Shown: positions 8,345-17,384 of the stretch, one piece after another
How the letters are laid out: each line of letters begins with the position of its first letter
Numbering within the stretch: position 1 is the first letter of the stretch
Source: Erythrobacter sp. Alg231-14
Lineage (GTDB): Bacteria > Pseudomonadota > Alphaproteobacteria > Sphingomonadales > Sphingomonadaceae
Assembly (NCBI RefSeq): GCF_900149685.1
Contig: NZ_LT702999.1
Location: 1,116,001 to 1,180,000 of the forward strand
Length of the DNA stretch: 64,000 nt
Direction: 5' to 3'
The notes under the pieces: model-generated
Told to the model about the DNA's origin: nothing
Database searches by the model: none
Seen by the model: only the letters and a program-made list of their open reading frames with translations
Made by a program: the position numbers and the translations under genes

Positions 8345-9154
8345 ATGACAATGAGCTCCGAATCCGAAACGAAAAATGCCGCGCCTGAGGGCATCCCAGC
8401 CGCGACAATCATCATTTATCGCGATTGCCCAGATGGTGGCGCGCCTCAAATTCTTATCACTGTGCGGTCACGCAATATGGCATTTGCTGGTGGTATGGCG
8501 GTCTTCCCCGGCGGACGCGTGGACCCGGCCGATTTCGCACTTGGTGAAACAGTCGCCGCGCAGACCGCGGGATCCATCGATGCGGATGAAGCCGCACACC
8601 AAATCGCCGCCATTCGCGAAACTCTGGAAGAGACCGGATTGGCTTTGGGCCTTTCGGGAGACATCAACGCGGACAACGCCGCAAAGGCCCGCGCGATGTT
8701 GGAAGAGAAAAACGAAATCGCTCCGGTGCTGGATGCGTTTGGGTGGTCAATTGACCTCGCACAAATCACGCCATTTGCGCGGTGGTATCCAAAAAACGAA
8801 AATCTCTCGAGAGTGTATGACACTCGCTTCTACCTTGCCAATTTGGGCACTGGAGAGGTCGACGTCTCAATCGACAATTCCGAAAATACGCGGTTATTCT
8901 GGACAAGCGCCCAAGGCGCATTGGACGCAGCAGAAACCGGAGAGATCAAGTTGATCTTTCCAACAAGGCGCAATCTCGAACGTCTCGCCATGTTCGACAG
9001 TTTCGAAGCAGCCCGCGCGCAGGCAGAAGCCATTCCAGTCAAGACTATCGTTCCACAGATCGATCCCAATGGCGGCAATCCCATGCTGACGATTATGAAA
9101 GATGCCGGATATCCGGTTACGGCCGAATTGTTGGAGTCAGTCGCACGCGGGTGA
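8345..9154 (+). CDS. Nudix hydrolase with internal insertion (NUDT19-like)
   Basis: A 269-residue Nudix-fold pyrophosphohydrolase. FPGGRVD (residues 54-60) begins the Nudix region, and the catalytic RETLEETG (91-98), which binds metal through the glutamates, follows after an insertion of about 30 residues, so the Nudix box is split relative to the 23-residue consensus. This split layout is known from NUDT19/RP2-type acyl-CoA or CoA diphosphatases, so a CoA-ester substrate is plausible but not shown. It stands alone, has its own promoter region and is followed by a hairpin terminator at 9173. Confidence 0.85.
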   Translation: MTMSSESETKNAAPEGIPAATIIIYRDCPDGGAPQILITVRSRNMAFAGGMAVFPGGRVDPADFALGETVAAQTAGSIDADEAAHQIAAIRETLEETGLALGLSGDINADNAAKARAMLEEKNEIAPVLDAFGWSIDLAQITPFARWYPKNENLSRVYDTRFYLANLGTGEVDVSIDNSENTRLFWTSAQGALDAAETGEIKLIFPTRRNLERLAMFDSFEAARAQAEAIPVKTIVPQIDPNGGNPMLTIMKDAGYPVTAELLESVARG

Positions 9155-9172
9155 CCCTGTCTGTGCGATACG

Positions 9173-9192
9173 CATTGCCCAGCAATGTTTTT
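9173..9192 (+). terminator. Short rho-independent terminator after the Nudix gene
   Basis: CATTGC at 9173-9178 and GCAATG at 9182-9187 form a 6-bp stem with a 3-base loop, followed directly by TTTTT. It lies 19 bases after the Nudix stop codon. Confidence 0.65.
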
Positions 9193-9337
9193 GATTCACT
9201 TGAGGCAGTGTTGGATCAATTTGCGTCACCCCAGTGATTCATCAAAGACGATGAGCTTTTTCTCTTTCATTGGCACAGCCGGACGCATCCGAGATTTCGG
9301 ATCAATCCATTGTTTTTATTTTTCTTTTCAATGAAAA

Positions 9338-9414
9338 TGGCGCGCCCTGCAGGATTCGAACCTGCGGCCTCAGGATTAGAAGTCCCGTGCTCTATCCAGC
9401 TGAGCTAAGGGCGC
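9338..9414 (-). tRNA. tRNA-Arg, anticodon TCT
   Basis: The minus strand folds into a complete 77-nt cloverleaf. The 7-bp acceptor stem is GCGCCCT/AGGGCGC with discriminator G and an encoded CCA end, and the D-arm is CTCAGCTGGATAGAG. The anticodon stem is CGGGA/TCCTG with loop CTTCTAA (anticodon TCT), and the T-arm GGTTCGAATCC is canonical. It decodes AGA/AGG arginine codons. No attachment-site duplication or integrase is seen next to it. Confidence 0.97.
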
Positions 9415-9471
9415 GTCGCCTCGCCAATAGCGCGCTTTGCGCAGCATTCAAATCACGCTAAACGCGAAGCG

Positions 9472-10251
9472 ATGGAAAAGAACGCAACAGAAGCACAAAC
9501 GCCCCTCGATCCAGGGGCACAATTTGACGATAACCCGCATGATGGCATCGCCGCAACAAGCCATGCTCCTGCGAATTTCCGATATTACGAATATGTAATG
9601 GCGGCCTTTGTCGCGATCTTGCTGCTATCCAACATTATTGGCGCGGCAAAATTATCGACCGTTGCGGGTTTCACTTTTGGCGCCGGCATCCTCTTCTTTC
9701 CGGTCAGCTATGTGATTGGCGACGTTCTGACCGAGGTCTATGGCTATGCACGCGCGCGCCGGGTCATCTGGACCGGGTTCGCAGCCCTCATCTTCATGGC
9801 TTTTATGAGCTACGTCGTCGTAGCCATGCCCGCCGCAGAAAGCTGGGATGGTCAATCTGCCTATGAGCAGGTTTTCGGAAGCACATGGCGCATTGTGCTG
9901 GCGTCTATCATCGCTTTTTGGGCGGGAGAATTCGTCAATTCCTTCATCCTTGCCAAGATGAAGGTTTGGACCAAGGGCAAGGCATTGTGGTCGCGCACCA
10001 TCGGCTCCACCATTTTCGGGCAAGGCGTCGACAGCATCATATTCTATCCCATCGCGTTCCTAGGGATTTGGGAAACCCAAGATGTATTGACCGTGATCGT
10101 CACGAACTGGCTTTTGAAGGTCCTATGGGAAGCTGCCCTAACCCCGGTAACCTACGCCGTGGTGGGACGATTGAAAAAGGCCGAAGGCATCGATCTCTAC
10201 GACACGGAAACCGACTTTTCTCCCTTTGGGGGGAAGAAGCCGCAATCCTAG
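9472..10251 (+). CDS. Queuosine precursor transporter, YhhQ family
   Basis: A 259-residue inner-membrane protein with a soluble N-terminus of about 37 residues and six hydrophobic segments. Family features of YhhQ/DUF165 (Vut_1) are visible: LLLSNIIGAAKL in the first segment, FPVSYVIGDVLTEVYGYARARRVIW, and GSTIFGQGVDSIIFYPIAF. YhhQ of E. coli takes up 7-deazaguanine precursors (preQ0/preQ1) for queuosine in tRNA; that role is inferred here from the family. It stands alone, divergent from the tRNA gene and convergent with ppx, and its ATG lacks a strong ribosome-binding site. Confidence 0.9.
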   Translation: MEKNATEAQTPLDPGAQFDDNPHDGIAATSHAPANFRYYEYVMAAFVAILLLSNIIGAAKLSTVAGFTFGAGILFFPVSYVIGDVLTEVYGYARARRVIWTGFAALIFMAFMSYVVVAMPAAESWDGQSAYEQVFGSTWRIVLASIIAFWAGEFVNSFILAKMKVWTKGKALWSRTIGSTIFGQGVDSIIFYPIAFLGIWETQDVLTVIVTNWLLKVLWEAALTPVTYAVVGRLKKAEGIDLYDTETDFSPFGGKKPQS

Positions 10252-10287
10252 TACATCTCTCCACCTTTCTACTTTGGCCGGCAGAGG

Positions 10288-11847
10288 TCACTCACCCACG
10301 TTAGAAATCAATTCATCATCGGGCACGATTGCCACCGCCCAATCAATTCCGAGCCGGCCGGCAAGAAGCTTCATATCCTTCTCGGTTGGTACGCCGAAAA
10401 GCGCCGCGTGGCTTGCCGCTAGGGTCAGAACGAGCGTGCCGTCAACCACTTGCAATCGGCTAACTCTAAGCGACCGCGCCGTTCGCGCGCCAAGTCGCCG
10501 AGCAAGGCGCACCGCCAGCCCCCAACAGATCGCTTCTTCCAATGCTTCTTTGCTTGCCAACGCCTGCACATCGCTGGGCAAGTCGAGCGCATTGCCGTTT
10601 GCTGCGATCGCCGCCGCCAGCATGGCGCGATCTGCCCCATCAACTGCGATCCAACGTTTGTGCATCGCCCAATCGATCGCCTGAGGCAGACGGATGTTCG
10701 GCTCAATCTGCATCGATGCTAATGCCAACATCGTTGCCGCCAAACGTAGCCGTTCGGTGCCGTGCTTGCGCGGTGGGATGGCATCCACCGTCCACGCCGC
10801 GATCCGTGTTGCTAAGGTCGGTGGCGCACCGCGCTGCGTCGCAAATATCGACACCCCCGCCAACAACGGGTCCTGCGTTTTCCCGTGATCCTCCAACCGA
10901 TCGTAGAGCAACCCTTCGCGAAGACCCCATGAAGAAAACACGATGCCACTTGGCGCGAGTTGGGCCAACAACGCCTGAAGCAATATCGCCGCATCGGGCA
11001 GCTTTTCGGCACGCATCGAAGAAATCCGCCGACGACCTTTCAAACTGTCTTGCGTTTCCATGACCAGCATTTCGGTCAACTCTTGCGCTTCACTGGAGCT
11101 CAATTCGAACCCGTGCGGGTCCGATAGTGGGTGCCCGCGCAATTGCATCGCGAACACGGCCATTGCGCGCCATGTGCCACCCACAAGATACAAAGGCGAT
11201 GGTGTGTGCCCCGCTCTGCCGGAAAGGCCCCACCCACCTTTGCGAACCGCTTTCTCCAAGCGTTTGCGCATATCAGCGTCAGCATGCTTATCGGACTTCT
11301 GGCGATAGTCCGGAAGACGCAATGCTCCCAACGGAAGCGACACAGGATCGCCCATTTCACCATCACTGACACGCACCAATTCGAGGCTGCCTCCGCCAAG
11401 ATCGACAACACTGCCACAAGCTCCGGGAAACGCGCCCAAGACACCGCTTGCGCTAAGGCATGCCTCTTCTTCGCCAGACAGAATGCGCGGTTCAAATCCC
11501 AAATCGCGAAGCTTTGCGACGAAATCGGGGCCATTGCTGGCCTCGCGCACGGCGGCGGTTGCGACCGTTTCAACGTCATCGATTTCCAAGTCGTTGAGGA
11601 GCAAGGCAAACCGTTCTAGACCACGCATGGCCAGCGCCACGGCCTCATCCGCCAACATCCCATTTTCGGATATGTCGCGGCCGAGCTTGGCCGTTACCTT
11701 TTCATTCAACAAAACGGTCGGTGCCCGCATCGACCCGCCATAAACAACCAAACGCACCGTGTTGGAGCCGATGTCGATAATCGCACGTTCCGGTGTGTTT
11801 CCGGCGAAAACGCCATGACGGTCCACCCGCTTGCGTTTCAAACTCAT
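10288..11847 (-). CDS. ppx: Exopolyphosphatase/GppA-type phosphatase
   Basis: A 519-residue member of the Ppx/GppA branch of the ASKHA fold, which removes terminal phosphates from polyphosphate or hydrolyses pppGpp. Visible motifs are IIDIGSNTVRLVVY near the N-terminus (phosphate 1 loop), ATAAVREASNGPDF, the GEEEACLSASG segment and VVDLGGGSLELV (phosphate 2 loop). A frame extending to 11949 exists, but the ATG at 11847 overlaps the ppk stop as ATGA, the standard coupling of ppk-ppx. The C-terminal third is an HD-like helical region as in long Ppx enzymes. Polyphosphate is the likely substrate because of its partner. Confidence 0.92.
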   Translation of the reverse strand: MSLKRKRVDRHGVFAGNTPERAIIDIGSNTVRLVVYGGSMRAPTVLLNEKVTAKLGRDISENGMLADEAVALAMRGLERFALLLNDLEIDDVETVATAAVREASNGPDFVAKLRDLGFEPRILSGEEEACLSASGVLGAFPGACGSVVDLGGGSLELVRVSDGEMGDPVSLPLGALRLPDYRQKSDKHADADMRKRLEKAVRKGGWGLSGRAGHTPSPLYLVGGTWRAMAVFAMQLRGHPLSDPHGFELSSSEAQELTEMLVMETQDSLKGRRRISSMRAEKLPDAAILLQALLAQLAPSGIVFSSWGLREGLLYDRLEDHGKTQDPLLAGVSIFATQRGAPPTLATRIAAWTVDAIPPRKHGTERLRLAATMLALASMQIEPNIRLPQAIDWAMHKRWIAVDGADRAMLAAAIAANGNALDLPSDVQALASKEALEEAICWGLAVRLARRLGARTARSLRVSRLQVVDGTLVLTLAASHAALFGVPTEKDMKLLAGRLGIDWAVAIVPDDELISNVGE

Positions 11848-14105
11848 CCTCCACGGCCTTTGCGCAAAGACAGCTTGGGCACCCCGCCCGCTTCCAATGC
11901 GCCACCCCGCCCAGACAGCGATGGATTGGTCATGAAATACCGATGGCAATTAAAGGATTTGCCTTCTTCCTCCACCCGCGAATATGTGCCGTCTGGTTGC
12001 AACCACCAACTCTGTTGAGTGTCGAGCATGTTGGCCAACAAGACCTGTTGAAGGATTTGATCGTGAACCGTCCGATTGATGATTGGGATCAAGGATTCCA
12101 CGCGCCGATCCAAATTTCGTCCCATCAAATCTGCCGAAGAAATGAAGACAGCCGCATCCGGGCTGGGCATGGCGTGGCCATTGGCAAATGCGTAAATCCG
12201 GCTGTGTTCTAGAAACCGGCCAATGATCGATTTGACCCGAATGTTCTCACTCAAACCGGCAACACCCGGCCGCAAACAACAAATACCGCGCACCACCAGC
12301 TCTACGGTCACACCAGCATTGCTGGCGGCGTATAGGCGATCAATGATGCCGCCATCGGTGATTTGATTGCATTTCATCCAAATCGCCGCAGGCTTACCCG
12401 ATTGAGCGTTCGCGATCTCGACATCGATCCGACGATACACTTCTTCTCTTAGATCGAGCGGCGCGATTGCAATCAATTCCAAGCCATGCGGTTCTACATA
12501 GCCGGTCACGAAATTCATCATTTTCGCAGCGTCCCGCCCCAATCTGGGATCTGCGGTGAAGAAGCTCATATCGGTGTAAATTTTGGCGGTCACTGGGTGG
12601 TAGTTGCCGGTCCCAAAATGACAATATGTCCGAAAGCCGTCGTCCTCTCGACGAACGACCATGGCGACCTTTGCGTGCGTTTTCCAATCGGTGAAGCCAT
12701 AGATGACCTGCACGCCCGCCCGTTCCAACTTGGTTGCCCATTTTAGGTTTTGCTCTTCGTCAAAACGGGCTTTCAATTCTACAACGGCGGTTACACTGAT
12801 GCCGGCTTCGGCGGCCTCGATCAGGGCGTTGATAACGGCCGATTGAGAACCGGCGCGGTACAGCGTTTGTTTGATAGCCACCACATCGGGATCGACGGCT
12901 GCTTGACGAATGAAATCGACCACCACTTCGAAACTTTCGTAAGGGTGATGGATGACAATGTCTTTTTCGCGGATGGCGGAAAAGAGGTCGCCGTCATGTT
13001 CGCGGACACGTTCGGGATAGCGCGGTGAATATGCATCAAATTTAAGGTCAGGTCGGTCTTCCGATGCAATTTCGGAAAGTCCATCGATCCCGATCATACC
13101 ATCCGTTTTGATAACGGCGGCTTCATGAACGCCAATCTGTTTCAACAACACCGCTTCGGCAATCGGATCGAAGTCTTCTTCCAACTCAAGTTGGATCACT
13201 TGGCCACGGCGGCGTCTTTGGATCGCGCTTCGGAACGTCCGGACAAGATCCTCTGCCTCTTCCTCAATTTCGATGTCGCTGTCGCGCAACACTCGGAATA
13301 GGCCATCACCCTCTATCGTAAAGCCTGGGAATAGCCGGTGAGCGTATCTTTGTATGAGGCTGGCGATGGAGATGTACATCGCTTCGCCAACGCCCTCTGC
13401 ACTGCCAGTGTGATTATCAGGCACACGCACAAAACGCGGCAACGCCGTGGGGATCAAGATCATCTCGATGATCTGTTCCTGATCGGCGTCACGTGTGAGC
13501 GTAAAGAGAAGGCCCATCCCTTCGTTATGGACAAAAGGAAAAGGATGCGCCGGATCAAGGGCCTGTGGTGTAATCACCGGCAAGATCTCTTCGAGGAAGA
13601 ACGCCTCCAGCCATGAATGCGCAGCAGGATTGACGCGTTGTTCATCGGCGATGTGAATGTCTGCATGCGCAAGGGCAATGTGCACATCGCTCCAGATATC
13701 TTGTTGAAGCGCGGACAATTCGGCCAATTTTTCGCGGATCGCCGACAATTGCTGCGATGGGGTCCGACCGTCGATTGCCGGTCTATCAATGCCGCGTTGC
13801 ACCTGCCCCACCAATCCGGCGACGCGGATCATCATAAATTCGTCAAGGTTGCTGCCGGAAATGGACAAGAAACGCAGTCGTTCAAGCAACGGATATCGTT
13901 CGTTGCACGCTTCGGCGAGAACACGTTCATTAAACGCGAGCCACGACAATTCCCGATTGAAATATCGCTCCCCGCCCGGCGCGATTGTGGCGTGCGGCGC
14001 GGAAGGTGGCGATGCGGTTGATGGCGCGGCGGTGTGCGAAGGTTTTGAACCGTCGGACTGTTTGACCGGAGTGTCGTTTGTTGTCGTGATCGGTTGACTG
14101 CTCAT
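11844..14105 (-). CDS. ppk1: Polyphosphate kinase 1
   Basis: PPK1 reversibly transfers the gamma phosphate of ATP to polyphosphate. The 753-residue protein has the four-domain layout: an N-terminal RELSWLAFNERVLAEA, a middle PHX-like domain, and two phospholipase-D-like C-terminal domains with HHPYESFEVVVDFIRQAA, KARFDEEQNLKWA and CHFGTGNYH, whose first His corresponds to the autophosphorylated residue. ATG at 14105 is preferred over a TTG at 14144. The gene is translationally coupled to ppx. The upstream 170 bases contain a PHO-box-like repeat on the opposite strand. Confidence 0.97.
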   Translation of the reverse strand: MSSQPITTTNDTPVKQSDGSKPSHTAAPSTASPPSAPHATIAPGGERYFNRELSWLAFNERVLAEACNERYPLLERLRFLSISGSNLDEFMMIRVAGLVGQVQRGIDRPAIDGRTPSQQLSAIREKLAELSALQQDIWSDVHIALAHADIHIADEQRVNPAAHSWLEAFFLEEILPVITPQALDPAHPFPFVHNEGMGLLFTLTRDADQEQIIEMILIPTALPRFVRVPDNHTGSAEGVGEAMYISIASLIQRYAHRLFPGFTIEGDGLFRVLRDSDIEIEEEAEDLVRTFRSAIQRRRRGQVIQLELEEDFDPIAEAVLLKQIGVHEAAVIKTDGMIGIDGLSEIASEDRPDLKFDAYSPRYPERVREHDGDLFSAIREKDIVIHHPYESFEVVVDFIRQAAVDPDVVAIKQTLYRAGSQSAVINALIEAAEAGISVTAVVELKARFDEEQNLKWATKLERAGVQVIYGFTDWKTHAKVAMVVRREDDGFRTYCHFGTGNYHPVTAKIYTDMSFFTADPRLGRDAAKMMNFVTGYVEPHGLELIAIAPLDLREEVYRRIDVEIANAQSGKPAAIWMKCNQITDGGIIDRLYAASNAGVTVELVVRGICCLRPGVAGLSENIRVKSIIGRFLEHSRIYAFANGHAMPSPDAAVFISSADLMGRNLDRRVESLIPIINRTVHDQILQQVLLANMLDTQQSWWLQPDGTYSRVEEEGKSFNCHRYFMTNPSLSGRGGALEAGGVPKLSLRKGRGG

Positions 14106-14180
14106 TGCTTTACTGCCGATCTCCCAACGTCGAAAGCGGGCCAATATTGTTCAATTGCTCGCGGAAAAACGCATAACCCA

Positions 14181-14202
14181 CTGTATCGACACTGTCATAC
14201 AA
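14181..14202 (+). promoter_or_regulatory. Weak PHO-box-like direct repeat upstream of ppk
   Basis: CTGTATCGACA and CTGTCATACAA are adjacent 11-bp half-sites; the second matches the PhoB consensus CTGTCAT-N4 well, the first only in CTGT. The orientation is opposite to ppk, whose ATG is 76 bases away, while activating PHO boxes normally read in the direction of the gene. I therefore regard it as a possible but weak site. Confidence 0.25.
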
Positions 14203-14278
14203 TTCTCAAATTTTCGTGTCTGTGCCGACCGTTTTACGCTTCGCCACTATGGACTGCGCTGCTCTGCGAAGGAACAAT

Positions 14279-15307
14279 TCAAACTAGAGATCGGCTGTCC
14301 GCTATTGCGGTGATCCCGCGTTTGCCGTTGGCGTCGCGGCCCAATTGCACGATCACGTCGATCACACTGGCAGCGTAAGCGATCGTGTCGGACCGAGTAA
14401 GGCCAATGCCGGTTTGCATCACCATAAGCGACAATTGCTCCAACGCGCCGCGCAGAGAATTTGCGTGAATGGTTGAAAAACTGCCGGGATGCCCGGTATT
14501 AATTGCGCGCAAGAATGAAACGCTTTCCTGACCCCGCAATTCGCCCAGGACGATGCGATCCGGACGCAATCGAAGGGCGGCTTGAAGCAATTCGTTCGGC
14601 GTGACTTTGGCTTCGCCCAACTCTCCCTTAACCGCGACAAGACCAACGGAATTTTCGCCGGGGAATTTCAATTCCGGCGTGTCTTCGACCAAAACCACGC
14701 GTTCTTGTTGTGGGATTTCGCCCAACATCGCGTTGAGAAATGTCGTCTTACCCGTGCTGGTCCCACCAGATATCAAAATGGTGCGTCGATGTCGTATGGC
14801 TTCGCGAAGATAAGCGATGGGCTCAAATTGTGGATCGGGCATATCAATCGCGACTTCTCCCGCCAAAGGCCCGGTGTCATACGCATCCAGCGGCAAGTCC
14901 AGTCGCCGATGCCGTCGGATTGCCATAACCCAGTGTTTGCGGCTTGCCGGTGGACCGCAAAATTGAATGCGCGCGCCATCGGGCAATGTCGCCCCCAATA
15001 AGGGGTGTTCGCGATTGATCCCTTGATGGCTCACCCGCGCCACTTGCTCGGCAAGGCGTTGAACCAGCCTATCGTCGATATCGGGCGTGATAATTTTCTT
15101 GATGCCGGGATCGGATGCGTCCTCAACCCACACTTCGCCCGGTTCATTGACCATAATTTCGGTAACGGTATCGCGATCCAACCACCGTTTGAACGGCGCA
15201 AGATACGCGTCGAGATAGACGCTGCGTTCGCCATCAATGGCGCTGCCGGATGGGTCGCCTATCGAAGAGTCGGTGCCAGAGGGCAAAGGGTGAATATCCG
15301 CGGTCAT
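14279..15307 (-). CDS. virB11: Type IV secretion ATPase VirB11
   Basis: A 342-residue hexameric traffic ATPase that powers pilus biogenesis or substrate transfer from the cytoplasmic face. Walker A GGTSTGKTTF is at 181-190, followed by VEDTPEL, the Asp box, LRLRPDRIVLGELRG (Walker B region) and the His box NTGHPGSFSTIHANS. The N-terminal domain contains TEIMVNEPGEVWVE as in VirB11/TrbB. It is the last gene of the virB operon, 24 bases after virB10. Length and motifs are complete, so the motor is probably functional. Confidence 0.96.
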   Translation of the reverse strand: MTADIHPLPSGTDSSIGDPSGSAIDGERSVYLDAYLAPFKRWLDRDTVTEIMVNEPGEVWVEDASDPGIKKIITPDIDDRLVQRLAEQVARVSHQGINREHPLLGATLPDGARIQFCGPPASRKHWVMAIRRHRRLDLPLDAYDTGPLAGEVAIDMPDPQFEPIAYLREAIRHRRTILISGGTSTGKTTFLNAMLGEIPQQERVVLVEDTPELKFPGENSVGLVAVKGELGEAKVTPNELLQAALRLRPDRIVLGELRGQESVSFLRAINTGHPGSFSTIHANSLRGALEQLSLMVMQTGIGLTRSDTIAYAASVIDVIVQLGRDANGKRGITAIADSRSLV

Positions 15308-15331
15308 TGTATCGTTTCCGCTAACGCGCCC

Positions 15332-16486
15332 TTATTCTGTGACCGTGCTGAAATCGAGATCACGCGCGACATAAACCCGCAGCGGCTCACCCATAGAAAC
15401 GCGGATCGTCGGGCCAATTTGACCGTCTTGTTGCGCGGCAATGCTAGCGGCGCCTTGCCCAGCTCCGCCTAAGACAACTGAAGTACCACCCGATGCAATC
15501 GCACCCAATCCACCAATGACGGACAACAACATGGATGATCCAAATCTGCGAAAGAAGTGATTGTCCACATCGCCGGCCAAACCAGTCGTGCCATCAAACG
15601 CGACGGCGGGCGAAGCGATGTTAACGGACGCACCATCAGGGCGTATCACACGCGTCCAGATGACATAGGCGCGCGTCTGACCTTGCTGTACGCCCGATTG
15701 ATATTGCCCGATCAAACGCGAAGACCGTGGGATAAGCACACGCGTCCCATCAAAACTGCGCACGTCTTGGCTTACGACTGCACGAACATAACCCGGCACA
15801 TCGGTGTTGATCGCGGTTTCCAGAATTGCCGGGATCATTGTGCCTTCGGTGACGGTCATGGTTGGATTGACCATGGGGCGTGCTTGCGCAGGTGCTCCGC
15901 CAACTCCACCCAGCCGGCTGGCGAAAGCAGCTGCAGCGCCGCTCGCTCCGGAATCCCCAGTAGCACTGCCGGTCGCCGGCGCAGCGCCCGGTGCAGCTTC
16001 GGCGGCCCTCGCATTTTGTGCACGGCCGCTAAAATCGACGGTCAAGACTGGCGAATTGAGAGGGTTCGCAGCAGGGCCAGTTGCCGCCCGGGGCGGATTG
16101 GCCAAAATTGGTGCTGGCGCCGGGTCAGGGCGTGCGGCTGGCGGTGGAACCGTGGGTCGCGGCGCAGGCGCTTCGGCTGGCGCGGCAGCCTGAACTGGCT
16201 GCGATTGTTGCGCACCGGCCGCCTGCGTTGCGGGTGGGTTATCCGCCGCGGTCATGGCCCAATAGGAAACGGCCCCCAATAGAACGACAATCACAGCGCC
16301 AGCGGCAAGCCCCAACCCTTCAATTTTGGACTTGCGTTCAACCACGGATGAAAAGCCGGTCCGGCTCGCCAGATCAATGACCTCTGCACTTTCGGTTTCG
16401 CGCGGATCATTGGCGTTGTTGTCGCCGGAATCTGCGGCGCTTTGATCGCCCTTCTTAGGCGGAAGTCGCATGGCAAGACGCATCAT
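15332..16486 (-). CDS. virB10: Type IV secretion channel protein VirB10
   Basis: A 384-residue protein with VirB10/TrbI layout: a cytoplasmic tail of about 57 residues, one membrane segment (about 58-77), a long Pro/Ala-rich periplasmic linker (about 88-140) and a C-terminal beta-barrel domain containing GTMIPAILETAINTDVPGYV and the antenna region before DNHFFRRFGSS. VirB10 spans both membranes and relays energy signals to the outer-membrane pore with VirB9. The ATG follows GGGAGATGAA. It starts 34 bases after virB9 and precedes virB11. VirB7, the usual lipoprotein of this core complex, is not visible in the operon. Confidence 0.95.
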   Translation of the reverse strand: MMRLAMRLPPKKGDQSAADSGDNNANDPRETESAEVIDLASRTGFSSVVERKSKIEGLGLAAGAVIVVLLGAVSYWAMTAADNPPATQAAGAQQSQPVQAAAPAEAPAPRPTVPPPAARPDPAPAPILANPPRAATGPAANPLNSPVLTVDFSGRAQNARAAEAAPGAAPATGSATGDSGASGAAAAFASRLGGVGGAPAQARPMVNPTMTVTEGTMIPAILETAINTDVPGYVRAVVSQDVRSFDGTRVLIPRSSRLIGQYQSGVQQGQTRAYVIWTRVIRPDGASVNIASPAVAFDGTTGLAGDVDNHFFRRFGSSMLLSVIGGLGAIASGGTSVVLGGAGQGAASIAAQQDGQIGPTIRVSMGEPLRVYVARDLDFSTVTE

Positions 16487-16520
16487 TTCATCTCCCGATT
16501 AGAATGTCCGGTGCGGTTCA

Positions 16521-17384
16521 TCATGATCCCAATTGCTCCGCATTGTCAGCGCGCGCGCTTTGCGCACGATTGTCTAAAGGCGAAGGGCCGTTGTTCGTTA
16601 GTGTGGCGGTGTCGCGGCCCGAACGCAGAATGATTTGCGCAGGAACACTGTCCAACACGACCGTTTCACCGCGTACCGTGAAATTCACTGGCCCTTCGTC
16701 GCCGGCGGCGTTGGTCACCAATATCGCCGGGATTGCTGTGTCCGTGGGCCACGTCAAAAACACGGCTTGTCCGTTGTCATAGGCGCGCGACGGCAACAGA
16801 TCCCGATCGCCGTCACCGGCCCACTGAAAATTCAGCGCAGCCGGATCGCTAACGGCGTATGGGTCGTTGGCCGCAGCGATTTCGATGGCGTTGGCCTCCA
16901 TTTCTATCGCGTCTTGCGCGGCAGCCAAAGCGGCGGCGGCCTCTGCGGCTTCCAATTCTGGATAACGAAATTGCAGCACGTAAATCGGGTCGTTCCGCGG
17001 CGACGCTACTAGGTCAAACAAATATGTGCGGCGCGATGTCACAACCGTCATATTGGTGCGCGCGTTAGTCTCCAACGGTTTGACGAATAGGATCGTTGCC
17101 GCCTGATTGGGCTGGATTTGCCAAACCGCGCTGTCGCCAACCGCAACGTTCTCAATCGATTCATCGGGCGCGAATTTGATCGCGGTTTGAACCCGGGTTT
17201 TGCCGTTGATCGTGAACACGCGGCTTTCATCAAAGACTTCTGTGAGAAGCCGTGGATCGTTGGCGCGGGTATCTTCGACCGTCTCGGTTGCAATGGGGGC
17301 TTCCTGCGCAAAAATTGCCGATGGCGATCCAACCGCCAAAATACAGCCGAATGCGGCAAACCGAAAACGGTTGGCGCGGATCAT
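16521..17384 (-). CDS. virB9: Type IV secretion protein VirB9
   Basis: A 287-residue periplasmic protein of the VirB9/TrbG/CagX family. A Sec signal peptide ends near AIFAQEAP (about residue 27). The N-terminal beta domain contains RVFTINGKTRVQTAIKFAPDE and NMTVVTSRRTYLFDL; the C-terminal domain (FQWAGDGDRDLLPSRAYDNGQAVFLTWP) forms the outer-membrane O-layer with VirB10. Its ATG overlaps the virB6 stop as ATGA, so no virB8 gene lies between them, unlike in standard VirB operons. Confidence 0.94.
   Translation of the reverse strand: MIRANRFRFAAFGCILAVGSPSAIFAQEAPIATETVEDTRANDPRLLTEVFDESRVFTINGKTRVQTAIKFAPDESIENVAVGDSAVWQIQPNQAATILFVKPLETNARTNMTVVTSRRTYLFDLVASPRNDPIYVLQFRYPELEAAEAAAALAAAQDAIEMEANAIEIAAANDPYAVSDPAALNFQWAGDGDRDLLPSRAYDNGQAVFLTWPTDTAIPAILVTNAAGDEGPVNFTVRGETVVLDSVPAQIILRSGRDTATLTNNGPSPLDNRAQSARADNAEQLGS

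Noticed and set aside
9338-9471. tRNA-Arg as integration site of a genomic island
   Set aside because: No duplicated tRNA 3' end, integrase or change in gene type was seen on either side.
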